A stretch of 64,000 bases of DNA from Crocinitomicaceae bacterium (GTDB lineage: Bacteria > Bacteroidota > Bacteroidia > Flavobacteriales_D > Crocinitomicaceae). Both the position numbers and the translations under genes were made by a program. This document shows positions 45,412 to 56,407 of this stretch, one piece after another. The DNA lies in assembly GCA_022447665.1 (NCBI GenBank), contig JAKVAQ010000018.1, positions 1-64,000 of the forward strand, in the 5' to 3' direction. The stretch's first letter is position 1; each line of letters starts with the position of its first letter. The notes beneath the pieces were generated by a model. The model was not told the DNA's origin and did no database searches. It was given only the letters and a program-made list of their open reading frames with translations.

Positions 45412-45966
45412 TTAGAATCCAGCTTTTGAACTTTTCTTATGTTCAATTAAGACTCCCACACAAACGTTGTCCGATTGTTGTAATTTTTTGTTTTTAGATT
45501 CTCCATCTGAAGGAATGTCCACAGATAAGTACATCTTTCTTGTTTTATCTGTTTTGAATTTAACCAACGGACCGTCTTCGCTATCAGCACTATCAAATAT
45601 TACAACTTTGTCTCTTTTAATAACAGTGCTTCCGTCTGCTTTCTTAGCACGAACAATATCATCTTGTTTTAACTGGAAAGTAACTTTATCCGATGCTCCT
45701 TCCACAATATCAGTGCAAACAGAAATACGATAATTGAAGCTTGAGTATGCAATGAAACTCATTTCATACTTATTATCTTTTTCTTCCTTGTCATCTGCCT
45801 TGTTGAAAACAATACTTTTCGATTGATTATTTAATTCGTAATAATCTGCCTGCTCTTCTTTTGAGAATTGTGATGTACAGAAGTAGTGTACTTTTTTACA
45901 TTGCGCATACGCTTGAAATACAACCGCGCCAAAAATTAATGTTCCTATTATAATTGCCTTTCTCAT
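45412..45966 (-). CDS. Secreted hypothetical protein
   Basis: I do not recognise this 184-residue protein. It has a signal peptide (RKAIIIGTLIFGAVVFQAYA) followed by CKKVHYFCTSQFSKEEQADY. The rest is beta-rich with many Lys and Asp (NKADDKEEKDNKYEMSFIAY). Its end (NVCVGVLIEHKK) gives a third or fourth Cys that may form disulfides. It lies 7 bp after the lipoprotein gene at 45974 and ends at a strong terminator. Confidence 0.6.
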   Translation of the reverse strand: MRKAIIIGTLIFGAVVFQAYAQCKKVHYFCTSQFSKEEQADYYELNNQSKSIVFNKADDKEEKDNKYEMSFIAYSSFNYRISVCTDIVEGASDKVTFQLKQDDIVRAKKADGSTVIKRDKVVIFDSADSEDGPLVKFKTDKTRKMYLSVDIPSDGESKNKKLQQSDNVCVGVLIEHKKSSKAGF

Positions 45967-45973
45967 ACCTCTA

Positions 45974-46870
45974 TTATTTATTGGTTATGTTGTTTCTTAA
46001 TTCGGTTACCTTTTTAGTGACTTCGGTTAGCGTTTTTTCGTTCATTACAAATGAGCCACCACCTGTAACCATCAATACGTCATCTTCAGTATCAACATTC
46101 GAGCCAGACTCTTCAAAGTCCATGTTATTGGTGAATACATCGTCTAAATCGGCTAAGTCACCATAGATATTAGCTACATCTTGATCGTCAGCATAAGTAG
46201 CAATAAAATCAAGGAGATTTTCAAGTACTATTTTTTGATCACCAATCTTTTCAATAATTGGATCCTCGGCATTGTACTCGCCAGCAACGTTACAAACAAT
46301 ATATAAACTTTCAATGTAACCTGAAGCCATGATCAAGGATAATTCAACTCCTAGTTCATTTTCTTCCAAGTATAAATAGCTATCGTAGTATGATTGATTA
46401 GAAATAGCAAAGAGTGAATCAGTATCACCTTCATTATTTTCTATTCTATCCATTAAGTCTTCATCGAAAGCACCAGAAATACCGATATCTGTCCCTAAAT
46501 CTTCAATAGCTTTAAAGTACTTTAGGAATTCGGTTCCAATTCCGAAGCAACTCATGTATGCAAGGTCAGCAGAATAAATACCAAAGTTTAACGCTTTATC
46601 TACCTGAGTGATGTAGTTTTCTTGGTTCTCTAATGGATTAACTAGACCACCTTGCATTTCGCCTCCTTGAAGCTTAATGACTTCGAAGAATTCATTTGGT
46701 GTAGGTACACCATAATCTGTTGTCTCTTCAAAGATCTCAACGATCTCCTCTGTAGTTGTATCAGTAGCGATGATTTTATTCTCGTCCGTATTAAGATCTT
46801 CACCGCCGCACGATACTAACCCAACAAGTCCGAGGGCTAATATGCTTTTGCTAATTGTCTTTGTATTCAT
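45974..46870 (-). CDS. Hypothetical lipoprotein
   Basis: This 298-residue lipoprotein (lipobox ALGLVGLVSCGG, Cys about residue 21) is acidic and mostly helical, for example DKALNFGIYSADLAYMSCFG, EKIGDQKIVLENLLDFIATY, NEKTLTEVTKKVTELRNNI. I know no function. It is probably co-transcribed with the secreted protein that follows 7 bp downstream. Confidence 0.65.
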   Translation of the reverse strand: MNTKTISKSILALGLVGLVSCGGEDLNTDENKIIATDTTTEEIVEIFEETTDYGVPTPNEFFEVIKLQGGEMQGGLVNPLENQENYITQVDKALNFGIYSADLAYMSCFGIGTEFLKYFKAIEDLGTDIGISGAFDEDLMDRIENNEGDTDSLFAISNQSYYDSYLYLEENELGVELSLIMASGYIESLYIVCNVAGEYNAEDPIIEKIGDQKIVLENLLDFIATYADDQDVANIYGDLADLDDVFTNNMDFEESGSNVDTEDDVLMVTGGGSFVMNEKTLTEVTKKVTELRNNITNK

Positions 46871-46927
46871 CTCCTTTATAATGGTTAATGATGTTGAACA
46901 AATATAAACTAAATATTTTAATGTTTT

Positions 46928-47818
46928 CTACGCCTCGTTACCTGCAATGTTACCAGATTCCGCAATTATTTTGTTTGCCAGTTCATTAGATACAGGAACA
47001 AGTGGAAGTCTAACATGGTTCTCACAAATGCCTTTAAATTTCAGGACTTCCTTAATGCCTGCAGGGTTTCCTTCAGCAAATAGTAATGGTATCATATCAA
47101 ATGTTAAGAAGTGATATTTCAAGGCTAACTCATGGTTGTTTTCAAGACCTGCATTAACCATGTTGGAGAATTCTTTGGGAAATCCATTGCCAATGACCGA
47201 GATAACGCCATCGCACCCAGAGGCAATTAATGGCATTGCAATAGGATCATCCCCAGAGGTTACTAAAAAATCTTTCGGTTTGTCCTTTATGATTTTCGTG
47301 ATTTGCTCCATATTTCCTGAAGCTTCTTTAACGCCAATAATATTGTCAAAATCATTTGCTAGCCGCAAGGTAGTTTCTGCCGTTAGATTTGAAGATGTTC
47401 TGCCAGGCACATTGTAGAGGATTATAGGTTTAGGACTAGCCTTTGACATAGCCGCGTAGTGCTGATAAATACCTTCTTGGGTCGGTTTATTGTAATAAGG
47501 TGATGCGGATAGTATTGCATCCACTTTGGTTAAATCAAATTTTGAAAAAGCATCACAAACAACCTTGGTATTGTTTCCGCCGATTCCAAAAACAATGGGT
47601 AGTCTTCCTTTATTTTCATCTGCTACAATGTCTAAAGTTTGCTGTTTTTCCTTGTTGTCTAGTGTTGGAGATTCGCCCGTAGTTCCTTGAACTACCAGGT
47701 AATGCACACCATTATCGATCAAGAAATTTGTTAGTTTTCTCAGCGCAGCCTCATCTATTGATTTATCTTCCTTAAACGGTGTGACCATCGCCACTCCTAA
47801 TCCTCTGAATTTATTCAT
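46928..47818 (-). CDS. dapA: 4-hydroxy-tetrahydrodipicolinate synthase
   Basis: DapA condenses pyruvate with aspartate semialdehyde in lysine and diaminopimelate synthesis. The 296-residue protein has GVAMVTPFKEDKSIDE, VQGTTGESPTL, LSASPYYNKPTQEGIYQHY, LYNVPGRTSSNL with the catalytic Tyr and Arg, and the Schiff-base Lys in IIGVKEASGNM. Length and motifs are normal. It is followed in order by DUF6913 and ligA upstream on the same strand, a neighbourhood seen in flavobacteria. Confidence 0.93.
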   Translation of the reverse strand: MNKFRGLGVAMVTPFKEDKSIDEAALRKLTNFLIDNGVHYLVVQGTTGESPTLDNKEKQQTLDIVADENKGRLPIVFGIGGNNTKVVCDAFSKFDLTKVDAILSASPYYNKPTQEGIYQHYAAMSKASPKPIILYNVPGRTSSNLTAETTLRLANDFDNIIGVKEASGNMEQITKIIKDKPKDFLVTSGDDPIAMPLIASGCDGVISVIGNGFPKEFSNMVNAGLENNHELALKYHFLTFDMIPLLFAEGNPAGIKEVLKFKGICENHVRLPLVPVSNELANKIIAESGNIAGNEA

Positions 47819-47823
47819 TCGGT

Positions 47824-48324
47824 TTAATTTGATATTAAGTTAAGTGTTTCCTTCGCTTGGGTTATAAATGTTTCGTCATTTCCAAGATGGGGCACGAAAA
47901 TATCATGAATTTTCTTTTCATTTTCATCTGAGGCAGAACCAATAATGAGTTTTGTGTTAATTTTTGAAATAATGTAGTCAAGAATTATATCACTACTACT
48001 TAAATCGATGATGATATCAAATCTTCGCTGAACCAAATTGATCACTTCTTCACTCTTTAAACTTCCATTCATCCCGAAGTCTGAAGCATTCAAAACATAA
48101 ACGTTTTTTGGAGTGCTCTCTTTGGCCTTGTTTTGGCCTTTGCATACTAACGCAATTTCTGCATTGCCAAATTCTATTGATGCATATTTCATTAGTTCAG
48201 GACGAAGTTCTTCGGTAACAAGAAGAATATGTCTTACCTCTTGAACTCCAATAGTTTTAGCTGTGCTATTGGTTCTTCGTTTTAGTTTTTTGGCCAGGAA
48301 AAAGCTAACAATTTTTTCTTTCAC
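47824..48324 (-). CDS. DUF6913-like protein
   Basis: The 166-residue cytoplasmic protein (SFFLAKKLKRRTNSTAKTIG, FGNAEIALVCKGQNKAKEST, RRFDIIIDLSSSDIILDYII) has the layout of the small Bacteroidota DUF6913 family usually located next to ligA and dapA. No catalytic motif is seen. It starts 2 bp after the ligA stop and ends 5 bp before dapA, so all three genes form an operon. Confidence 0.7.
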   Translation of the reverse strand: MKEKIVSFFLAKKLKRRTNSTAKTIGVQEVRHILLVTEELRPELMKYASIEFGNAEIALVCKGQNKAKESTPKNVYVLNASDFGMNGSLKSEEVINLVQRRFDIIIDLSSSDIILDYIISKINTKLIIGSASDENEKKIHDIFVPHLGNDETFITQAKETLNLISN

Positions 48325-48326
48325 GT

Positions 48327-50345
<2,019 letters not shown>

Positions 50346-51194
50346 TTATAAATGGTTTGAAGTATCATTCTCATTGCGGTTCATCTCTTCTGCCTCCTCG
50401 ATTTGAATAATTTTTTTCTGGTAACGAGATTGTACGATATCTACTATAACCAGCACTACAATTACGAAATAGAATGTTGTCTTGCTCATCGGTGTTATTG
50501 GATTGTCAAAGAAGTGTATGTGAGCTAAATGCCCTCCCTCAGTGAGAAGCATGATTCCCACAATAAATAACACAAAAAGCCCGAGTACTTCGAACATTCG
50601 ATTCTTTTGTAGAAAGTCCGCTACTTTATTTGCGAGAAGAATCATTAATAACCCGCTGATTACAATTGCTATGGACATTAACGTTAGTTCTGTTGTTTGT
50701 TCACCGATTTCATTCGTCAAGGCCATTGCGCTTAAAATGGAATCAAAAGAAAATACTAGGTTCATAACAACGATCATAGCTATAACGGCATTGGCTGATT
50801 TCTTTTTTTTTGCTCCCTTTTCTTCATCTAATGTTTCGTGAGAAATCATATGCCATATTTCTTTCATAGCAGTATAAACGATGAATCCACCTCCCGCTAA
50901 AACGATAAGGCTATGTCCGTTAAACTTTGATTTCATGAACTCGCCAATGTTCAACTCGAATAATACATCTTGGAAGAGGTCAATTAGGCTTACAAGAACA
51001 AAGAGTAGAACAATCCTTAATACAATTGCTATTCCGATACCAAGAACTCGAACTCTTTTTTGTTTTTCTTTTTCAACTTTTTTTGATTCAAGTGAAATGT
51101 AGAGAAGGTTATCGAATCCTAAGACAGCTTGAAGCATTACTAGCATTAGGAGTGTCATTATGTTCGAAAGTGTGAATATGTCGCCCATGTCCAA
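50346..51194 (-). CDS. TerC family integral membrane protein
   Basis: The 282-residue protein has 7 or so hydrophobic segments. It has the TerC signatures LQAVLGFDNLLYISL (acidic residue in a membrane helix), AVIAMIVVMNLVFSFDSILSAM and FEVLGLFVLFIVGIMLLTEG. TerC proteins are linked to manganese export and tellurite resistance. The gene is 6 bp upstream of ligA on the same strand. Confidence 0.87.
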   Translation of the reverse strand: MDMGDIFTLSNIMTLLMLVMLQAVLGFDNLLYISLESKKVEKEKQKRVRVLGIGIAIVLRIVLLFVLVSLIDLFQDVLFELNIGEFMKSKFNGHSLIVLAGGGFIVYTAMKEIWHMISHETLDEEKGAKKKKSANAVIAMIVVMNLVFSFDSILSAMALTNEIGEQTTELTLMSIAIVISGLLMILLANKVADFLQKNRMFEVLGLFVLFIVGIMLLTEGGHLAHIHFFDNPITPMSKTTFYFVIVVLVIVDIVQSRYQKKIIQIEEAEEMNRNENDTSNHL

Positions 51195-51256
51195 TATTTG
51201 TTATGGTTAAAATTAGAGAGTTTTGTGTTCCGAGATCATTGTTTTTTAAAAAGTAA

Positions 51257-51913
51257 TCAACACCTTTTGATTGCTCTTGTCATTTCTCTTTTGCCTGGTG
51301 GGCCTGGTATTGATTCCAATTCAAAGTTTAGTTCTTTTAGATTTCTTTTAAACTGCCCTTGAGCACAATAAGTAACTAATACGCCTTTAGGCTTCATGAT
51401 CTCGTGTATGACTTCTAAGGTCTTAATTGTCCAAAGTTCGGGTTGGGTGTTTGGACCGAAAGCATCATAATAAACTAAATCAAATTGTTCAGCTTCACAT
51501 TTTAGCTCGGAGATGTCTCCTTCTAATTTAAGAAGGGTAAAATTGTTGTTAAGCTCTACTTCTTCCTCCCAATTTGATTTGTGAAGGATGTTTAAAATGT
51601 CATTTTGGTCGTACTCAGCATAAAGTGTTTTTAAATCTTCCTCTTTTACAGGGTATTTTTCTATTGAAGTATATTCAATTTTTATATCTCTTTTTGCAGA
51701 CCATGTATGTGTTAAGAGACAATTTAGCCCTGTGCCAAAGCCTAATTCAAATATTTTAACAGAGTTTTTGTTTTTATATAGTTCGAGTCCAGAATCGATA
51801 AAAACATGCTGAGACTCCTGAACAGCTCCATGTCTAGAGTGATAAGTTTCATCAAGATCGGGTAGGTAAATGGTTTTAGATCCATCCCCCGTTACAATAA
51901 TTTTTTTTTCCAT
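51257..51913 (-). CDS. mnmD: tRNA (mnm5s2U34) methyltransferase MnmD
   Basis: MnmD methylates the 5-aminomethyl-2-thiouridine at tRNA position 34 using SAM. The 218-residue protein starts EKKIIVTGDGSKTIYLPDLD with YHSRHGAVQES, then IFELGFGTGLNCLL (SAM loop), FDLVYYDAFGPNTQPELW and MKPKGVLVTYCAQGQFKRNL. The length and the DAFGP motif are diagnostic. A GTG start at 51937 is possible but the ATG at 51913 is preferred. It is divergent from the small gene at 51952. Confidence 0.9.
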   Translation of the reverse strand: MEKKIIVTGDGSKTIYLPDLDETYHSRHGAVQESQHVFIDSGLELYKNKNSVKIFELGFGTGLNCLLTHTWSAKRDIKIEYTSIEKYPVKEEDLKTLYAEYDQNDILNILHKSNWEEEVELNNNFTLLKLEGDISELKCEAEQFDLVYYDAFGPNTQPELWTIKTLEVIHEIMKPKGVLVTYCAQGQFKRNLKELNFELESIPGPPGKREMTRAIKRC

Positions 51914-51951
51914 GTGTTTATATATTAACTTTAGCACATCAAAACAGTCCT

Positions 51952-52251
51952 ATGTCTAAATATATTTTAATTAGTTCACTTTTTCTTGGTTTTGCTTCTG
52001 TTAGCTGTGAACGTTGTATGACGTGTTCTTATTCTTACGATGAGACGATAATCATTCAAACGGTTAATGGAGAAGAAGAGCAAGTGAATACATATACTGG
52101 TAGATTTATTTTAGACGATGATGGTCGTCCTTGGTCCCAAGAGTGCATCAAAACAAATACTGGCGAAGATTTCACTATTGAGAATGCTTACGAAAATGAG
52201 AAGCAAACTACTGATTTAGAGAATTTTCAGTATCAATGTCAAGAGCAATAG
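51952..52251 (+). CDS. Small Cys-containing lipoprotein
   Basis: This 99-residue protein has a lipobox signal (LFLGFASVSCERC, Cys around residue 19) and further Cys in CMTCSY, CIKTNT and QYQCQEQ, likely forming disulfides. The rest is acidic (NGEEEQVNTYTGRF). I know no family. It is a single gene between mnmD and the convergent thioesterase. Confidence 0.65.
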   Translation: MSKYILISSLFLGFASVSCERCMTCSYSYDETIIIQTVNGEEEQVNTYTGRFILDDDGRPWSQECIKTNTGEDFTIENAYENEKQTTDLENFQYQCQEQ

Positions 52252-52253
52252 TT

Positions 52254-52658
52254 TCAAAAATGCTTGCTTAGTTCTTCTATTATACTTTTAGGAGGCTGAG
52301 TCGGACGCATATCGGTAGACCTTATAAAAACTAATGTTGTTTCTCCAGTTGTAGTGACAACTCCTTTCTCATTTTTTATTTCGTAATCGAATATAATTTT
52401 TGCTGTAGGTAATTTTGCAATTTTTGTCGTGATCGTAATTTCTTCATCGTAAAAAACTGGCCTCAAGTAGTTAACATTAAGTTTAGATACGGGTAACATT
52501 ATTCCTTGGTCTTCCAATTCCTTATAAGAGACTCCTAAGCTTCTCAATAATTCAACTCTTCCCATTTCAAAAAATTGGGCATAGTTGCCATAATAACAAT
52601 AACCCATTTTATCTGTTTCCCCATACCTAATGCGGGTTTTAATGTTGTGGGTATACAT
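52254..52658 (-). CDS. Acyl-CoA thioesterase, 4HBT (YbgC-like) family
   Basis: The 134-residue hotdog-fold protein has TRIRYGETDKMGYCYYGNYAQFFEMGRVELLRSLG (shortened: YGETDKMGYCYYGNYAQFFE), where the conserved Asp/Glu catalytic helix of YbgC-like enzymes lies, then MLPVSKLNVNYLRPVFYDEE. It should hydrolyse acyl-CoAs. Length and motifs are typical. Confidence 0.85.
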   Translation of the reverse strand: MYTHNIKTRIRYGETDKMGYCYYGNYAQFFEMGRVELLRSLGVSYKELEDQGIMLPVSKLNVNYLRPVFYDEEITITTKIAKLPTAKIIFDYEIKNEKGVVTTTGETTLVFIRSTDMRPTQPPKSIIEELSKHF

Positions 52659-52872
52659 TTTTTTTCTTATTTTTGTAAGTGAGCAAAATAACTTTTTTTT
52701 CTAAAGAGAAGAGTTTTTTGAGGCGAATTTTTTGCCTTTTTCTAGATGTATTTTTTTTTAAAAAAACAATAGCAAAAAGATTTTTTTCTTAACTTTTTTA
52801 TGTCAATATTTGCCCTCTACTTTGATAGATATAGTAAACACCATTATTTAAATCTTTTTAACCTTTGCCTGA
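52659..52872. other. AT-rich spacer between the thioesterase and dnaA
   Basis: The region is very AT-rich with long T and A runs. I see no TTATCCACA-type DnaA boxes and no promoter that fits well. An imperfect box (TTTTTAACCTTTGCC) ends only 6 bp before the dnaA ATG. So the replication origin is not evident here, although low-similarity boxes cannot be ruled out by eye. Confidence 0.4.
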
Positions 52873-54306
52873 ATGAAGAATTCAAAAAACCATGAAACGA
52901 TTTGGACGGACTGCTTAAAAGTTATTAAAGATAACATTACCCTTCAAAGTTTCAAGACATGGTTTGAGCCAATCGTTCCCCTAAAGCTTAAAGGCAAAGT
53001 TTTAACTATCCAGGTTCCATCACACTTTTTTTATGAGTGGCTTGAAGAGCACTATATTGACTTATTAAAGAAAGTAATCAAGAAAGAAATTGGTCCTGAA
53101 GCTAAGTTAGAGTATTCAATAGTAATGGACAGAAGCTCAGATAAGTCGAAGCGTCCTTACACTGTTAATCTACCAACTTCAGGCAAAAAAAATGTTTCGA
53201 ATACACCTCTTAATATGCCATTAGGAGATAATCCAATTCGAAACCCATTTGTAATTCCAGGATTAAAGAAAGTAAATGTTGATTCAAACCTGAATCCAAT
53301 ATATTCTTTCGACAATTTCATTGAAGGGGATTGCAATAGGCTTGCTCGTTCAGCTGCTTTTGCTGTTTCGAACAAACCTGGTGGAACAGCTTTTAATCCA
53401 TTATTAATTTATGGAGGAGTAGGATTAGGTAAAACTCACCTGGCTCATGCTATTGGAATTGGTATAAAAAATCAATTTCCGAATAAGACAGTATTATATA
53501 CGCAGGCAGAGACTTTTACACGTCAGTTCATTGATTCTATAAAGAACAATACGACAAATGACTTCATTAACTTTTACAAGCTTATGGATGTCTTAATTAT
53601 TGATGATGTACAATTCTTTGCTGGAAAAGAGAAGACGCAAGATGCTTTCTTCCATATATTCAATCATCTGCACCAGTCTGGACGTCAGCTTGTATTAACT
53701 GCTGATAAGGCGCCAGTAGAGATGAAAGGAATTGAACAGCGTTTATTGTCTCGTTTTAAATGGGGACTTTCTGCCGATGTACAAGCGCCAGATCTAGAGA
53801 CTAGAATTGCTATTCTTGAGAAGAAGATTTACGGAAACGGAGTTGATTTACCAAGAGATGTTATTGAGTACTTAGCTTACAGTATTAATACGAATATTCG
53901 TGAGATGGAAGGTGCTTTAACTTCGCTTATAGCACAAGCATCTTTGAACAAGAAGTCTATTACAATTGAGTTAGCTAAGAAAATGATTGACAAGTTTGTC
54001 AAGAATACAGCTAGAGAAGTTTCAATGGATTACATCCATAAGATTGTTTGTGATTATTTCAACTTACCTATTGAGTTACTCAAGTCTAAAACTCGTAAGC
54101 GTGAAGTGGTACAAGCACGTCAAATTGCAATGTATTTTGCTAAGAAGATGACGAAATGGTCTCTTGCTAGTATTGGTGCACAATGTGGTGGAAAAGACCA
54201 TGCGACTGTATTGCATGCTTGTAGAACGGTAAATAACTTAGCAGAAACAGATAAACAGTTCAGAGGTTATCTCGAAGATTTAGAAAAGAAATTAAACGTT
54301 AACTAA
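52873..54306 (+). CDS. dnaA: Chromosomal replication initiator DnaA
   Basis: DnaA binds oriC and unwinds it. The 477-residue protein has domain I (WTDCLKVIKDNITLQSFKTW), the AAA+ domain with Walker A LLIYGGVGLGKTHLAHAIG, Walker B VLIIDDVQFFAGKEKTQ, sensor LLSRFKWGLSADVQAP, and domain IV (LLKSKTRKREVVQARQIAMY, KWSLASIGAQCGGKDHATVL). Motifs are complete. It is followed by a clear terminator and so is monocistronic. Confidence 0.97.
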   Translation: MKNSKNHETIWTDCLKVIKDNITLQSFKTWFEPIVPLKLKGKVLTIQVPSHFFYEWLEEHYIDLLKKVIKKEIGPEAKLEYSIVMDRSSDKSKRPYTVNLPTSGKKNVSNTPLNMPLGDNPIRNPFVIPGLKKVNVDSNLNPIYSFDNFIEGDCNRLARSAAFAVSNKPGGTAFNPLLIYGGVGLGKTHLAHAIGIGIKNQFPNKTVLYTQAETFTRQFIDSIKNNTTNDFINFYKLMDVLIIDDVQFFAGKEKTQDAFFHIFNHLHQSGRQLVLTADKAPVEMKGIEQRLLSRFKWGLSADVQAPDLETRIAILEKKIYGNGVDLPRDVIEYLAYSINTNIREMEGALTSLIAQASLNKKSITIELAKKMIDKFVKNTAREVSMDYIHKIVCDYFNLPIELLKSKTRKREVVQARQIAMYFAKKMTKWSLASIGAQCGGKDHATVLHACRTVNNLAETDKQFRGYLEDLEKKLNVN

Positions 54307-54310
54307 TACA

Positions 54311-54338
54311 ATCCCTCGCTTTTAGCGGGGGATTTTTA
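54311..54338 (+). terminator. Rho-independent terminator after dnaA
   Basis: ATCCCTCGC pairs with GCGGGGGAT (54311-54319 and 54324-54332, one G-T pair) around a 4-nt loop, followed by T-rich ATTTTTATTT. It starts 4 bp past the dnaA stop. Confidence 0.9.
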
Positions 54339-54344
54339 TTTACT

Positions 54345-54803
54345 ATGAAAGTATTAATGGTTTGTCTTGGGAATATTTGTCGCTCACCAATGGCAGATGG
54401 AATCTTAAGAAAAAAGATTCAGGACAGAGGGTTGGATATGAAGGTGGATTCAGCAGGTACAGCAGCATATCATGTTGGTGAGGCTCCAGATAGAAGAATG
54501 AGAAGAACAGGAATTGATAATAACGTTCCAATAGACGATCTAAGAGCGCGTCAGTTTGTAGTTCAAGATTTCGACCGATTCGATGTGATTTTTGCTATGG
54601 ACAAATCCAATTATAACAACATTTTGAGCTTGGCTAGGGACGAAGATGATGTTCAAAAGGTGAAAATGATGTTGAATGAGTCCAATCCCGGACAAAACCT
54701 GGAGGTGCCGGATCCTTATTATGGGGGAGATGAAGGTTTTCAAAACGTTTACAATATGCTTGATATTGCTGTTGATGCATTTTTGGAGCGAGTAAATGGC
54801 TAA
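54345..54803 (+). CDS. Low molecular weight protein-tyrosine phosphatase
   Basis: The 152-residue protein has the P-loop MVCLGNICRSPMADGIL (catalytic Cys and Arg in CLGNICRS), a DRRMRRTGI segment and the acid loop DPYYGGDEGFQNVY with the general-acid Asp. It removes phosphate from tyrosine, possibly on envelope kinases. It starts 7 bp after the dnaA terminator and overlaps the next gene by 8 bp. Confidence 0.9.
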   Translation: MKVLMVCLGNICRSPMADGILRKKIQDRGLDMKVDSAGTAAYHVGEAPDRRMRRTGIDNNVPIDDLRARQFVVQDFDRFDVIFAMDKSNYNNILSLARDEDDVQKVKMMLNESNPGQNLEVPDPYYGGDEGFQNVYNMLDIAVDAFLERVNG

Positions 54804-55503
54804 GGGTAAACTTTATATAGTTCCAATTGGAATTAGCGAAGCATCGCTGAATAATGTGCTTCCAGATTACAATACAACCATTGTTAAAGAGCTAAGGTGT
54901 TTTGTTGTAGAGAAATTGAAAACATCACGACAGTTTTTAAGAAAAATGGACCGTGAATTTCCAATTGATGATACGCTATTCTTCGAGCAAAACAAACATG
55001 ACGATTATTCATTTGAAGCTTCTGTTATCGATCAGCTAAAAAATGGTGTTGATGTTGGGTTAATGTCAGAGTCTGGGTATGCTGGAATAGCCGATCCAGG
55101 CGCTAAAATTGTGGCAAATGCTCACAAGATTGGAGTCGATGTAATCCCTTTGATTGGTCCTAGCTCTATATTTCTTGCCTTAGCTGCTAGTGGAATGAAT
55201 GCAAATGGATTTACCTTTCACGGTTATTTGCCAAAGAAAGATCCTGAACGCGGAAATCAAATAAAATCAGTATCTAATCAAGTTTCGAAACTCGGTTATG
55301 CTCAAATATTTATTGAGACACCTTACCGAAATGAATTAATTTTTAAGGACTTTTTGAGGCTAGGAAATGGTGAACATAAACTATGTATTGCTTACGATAT
55401 CACTGGACCAAAAGAAAAAATTCAAACCAAAAGAATATCCGATTGGAAATCAAAACCATTTAAATTTGACAAAACACCTTGTGTATTTGTAATTGGGAAC
55501 TAA
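54796..55503 (+). CDS. SAM-dependent methyltransferase, RsmI-like (tetrapyrrole methylase fold)
   Basis: This 235-residue protein has the tetrapyrrole-methylase layout: KLYIVPIGISEASLNNVLPD at the N-terminus, VGLMSESGYAGIADPGAKIV for SAM binding, VIPLIGPSSIFLALAASGMN, GFTFHGYLPKK. These match the RsmI/YraL-like family that 2'-O-methylates 16S rRNA C1402. The N-terminal part differs from classic RsmI (no YVVGTPIGN), so it may be the second Bacteroidota paralogue. It overlaps the phosphatase gene by 8 bp. Confidence 0.82.
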   Translation: MAKGKLYIVPIGISEASLNNVLPDYNTTIVKELRCFVVEKLKTSRQFLRKMDREFPIDDTLFFEQNKHDDYSFEASVIDQLKNGVDVGLMSESGYAGIADPGAKIVANAHKIGVDVIPLIGPSSIFLALAASGMNANGFTFHGYLPKKDPERGNQIKSVSNQVSKLGYAQIFIETPYRNELIFKDFLRLGNGEHKLCIAYDITGPKEKIQTKRISDWKSKPFKFDKTPCVFVIGN

Positions 55504-55513
55504 AACGTTGAGT

Positions 55514-55981
55514 ATGAAATTTGAAGAAGAAATTAAAGTGCTTCGTGCAACTAGAGAAAACACGATTTCTGTTATTAAAGAACTATCGCTTGAGCAAATC
55601 AATACTATTCCTGAGGGATTTACAGGGAATATTGCGTGGCACTTAGGCCATATGGTGCAGACTCATCGCGGATTGGTGTATCAGCTAAACTCTCAAAAAA
55701 GTGGACTTGAGAAAGAGTTTATAAATAAATACCGTAAAGACTCAAAACCAGAATCTCCAATAGATCAAAGCGAATTTGAGTTCACTACAGAACAACTACT
55801 AAATCAAGTGGAAGAGCTTGAGGCGGATTTGCAAAAAGATGATTTCTTTGGTGAAAATATTCCTTATTCAACCTCATATAACTATGACTTGAATAGCTTA
55901 GAAGAATGCATCAACTTTAGCAATGTGCATCAAGGATTACATTTGGGGTATATTATGGCCTTAAAAAGAATTGTAAAGTAG
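55514..55981 (+). CDS. DinB family protein
   Basis: The 155-residue helical protein has KFEEEIKVLRATRENTISVI, then GNIAWHLGHMVQTHRGLVYQ and SNVHQGLHLGYIMALKRIV, with His residues in the WH-x-x-GH and HQGLHLGY positions where DinB proteins hold a divalent metal. The function is thought to be metal-dependent thiol-linked chemistry. A TTG at 55493 gives a longer frame but the ATG at 55514 is preferred. Confidence 0.75.
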   Translation: MKFEEEIKVLRATRENTISVIKELSLEQINTIPEGFTGNIAWHLGHMVQTHRGLVYQLNSQKSGLEKEFINKYRKDSKPESPIDQSEFEFTTEQLLNQVEELEADLQKDDFFGENIPYSTSYNYDLNSLEECINFSNVHQGLHLGYIMALKRIVK

Positions 55982-55988
55982 GGTTGAT

Positions 55989-56318
55989 TTAATCACTTTC
56001 AAATCCATAATAGAACATCAGTCCTAACTGGGATTCATCCACTTTTACACGATAAACCTTACCTGTTTCGCAGAAACATGTATTACAGTTTAGGTTTCTT
56101 TCACCGGAGATTCTAATCTTCAATGGAATAATTCCATCTGCCTTAAGGAGCGCTTCTAGATTTTTTCGACTTCTATTATCACTATTGTAACTCACCCAAG
56201 TCGGTTTACAACCCCGTTCTTCATATCTCGCCCAAGTCCCGTTAACCGTTTTTGCACAGGAACCTAACATCATTAGCCCTATACCGGCTGTAAATGCCAA
56301 TTTTATAAACTTTTTCAT
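55989..56318 (-). CDS. Small hypothetical lipoprotein
   Basis: The 109-residue protein has a lipobox ([12 protein letters not shown], Cys near residue 22) and Cys pairs at RGCKPTW and [11 protein letters not shown], so a disulfide-rich envelope protein is likely. No family is recognised. It is convergent with DinB and divergent from icmF. Confidence 0.6.
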   Translation of the reverse strand: MKKFIKLAFTAGIGLMMLGSCAKTVNGTWARYEERGCKPTWVSYNSDNRSRKNLEALLKADGIIPLKIRISGERNLNCNTCFCETGKVYRVKVDESQLGLMFYYGFESD

Positions 56319-56376
56319 TTGCGATCATTTTGGTCGAAAACGCGCAATTACCGTACCAAAATGAGGCTATTTTCCT

Positions 56377-56384
56377 TATATTTG
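56377..56384 (+). promoter_or_regulatory. Bacteroidota -7 box before icmF
   Basis: TATATTTG is a perfect TAnnTTTG box ending 23 bp before the ATG at 56408. The longer open frame from 56330 would run through it, which supports the downstream start. Confidence 0.55.
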
Positions 56385-56407
56385 AACTTCCTAAATTCAA
56401 CCAATAC

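Noticed and set aside
52659-52872. oriC before dnaA
   Set aside because: No recognisable TTATCCACA-type boxes or repeated motifs; only AT-richness supports it.
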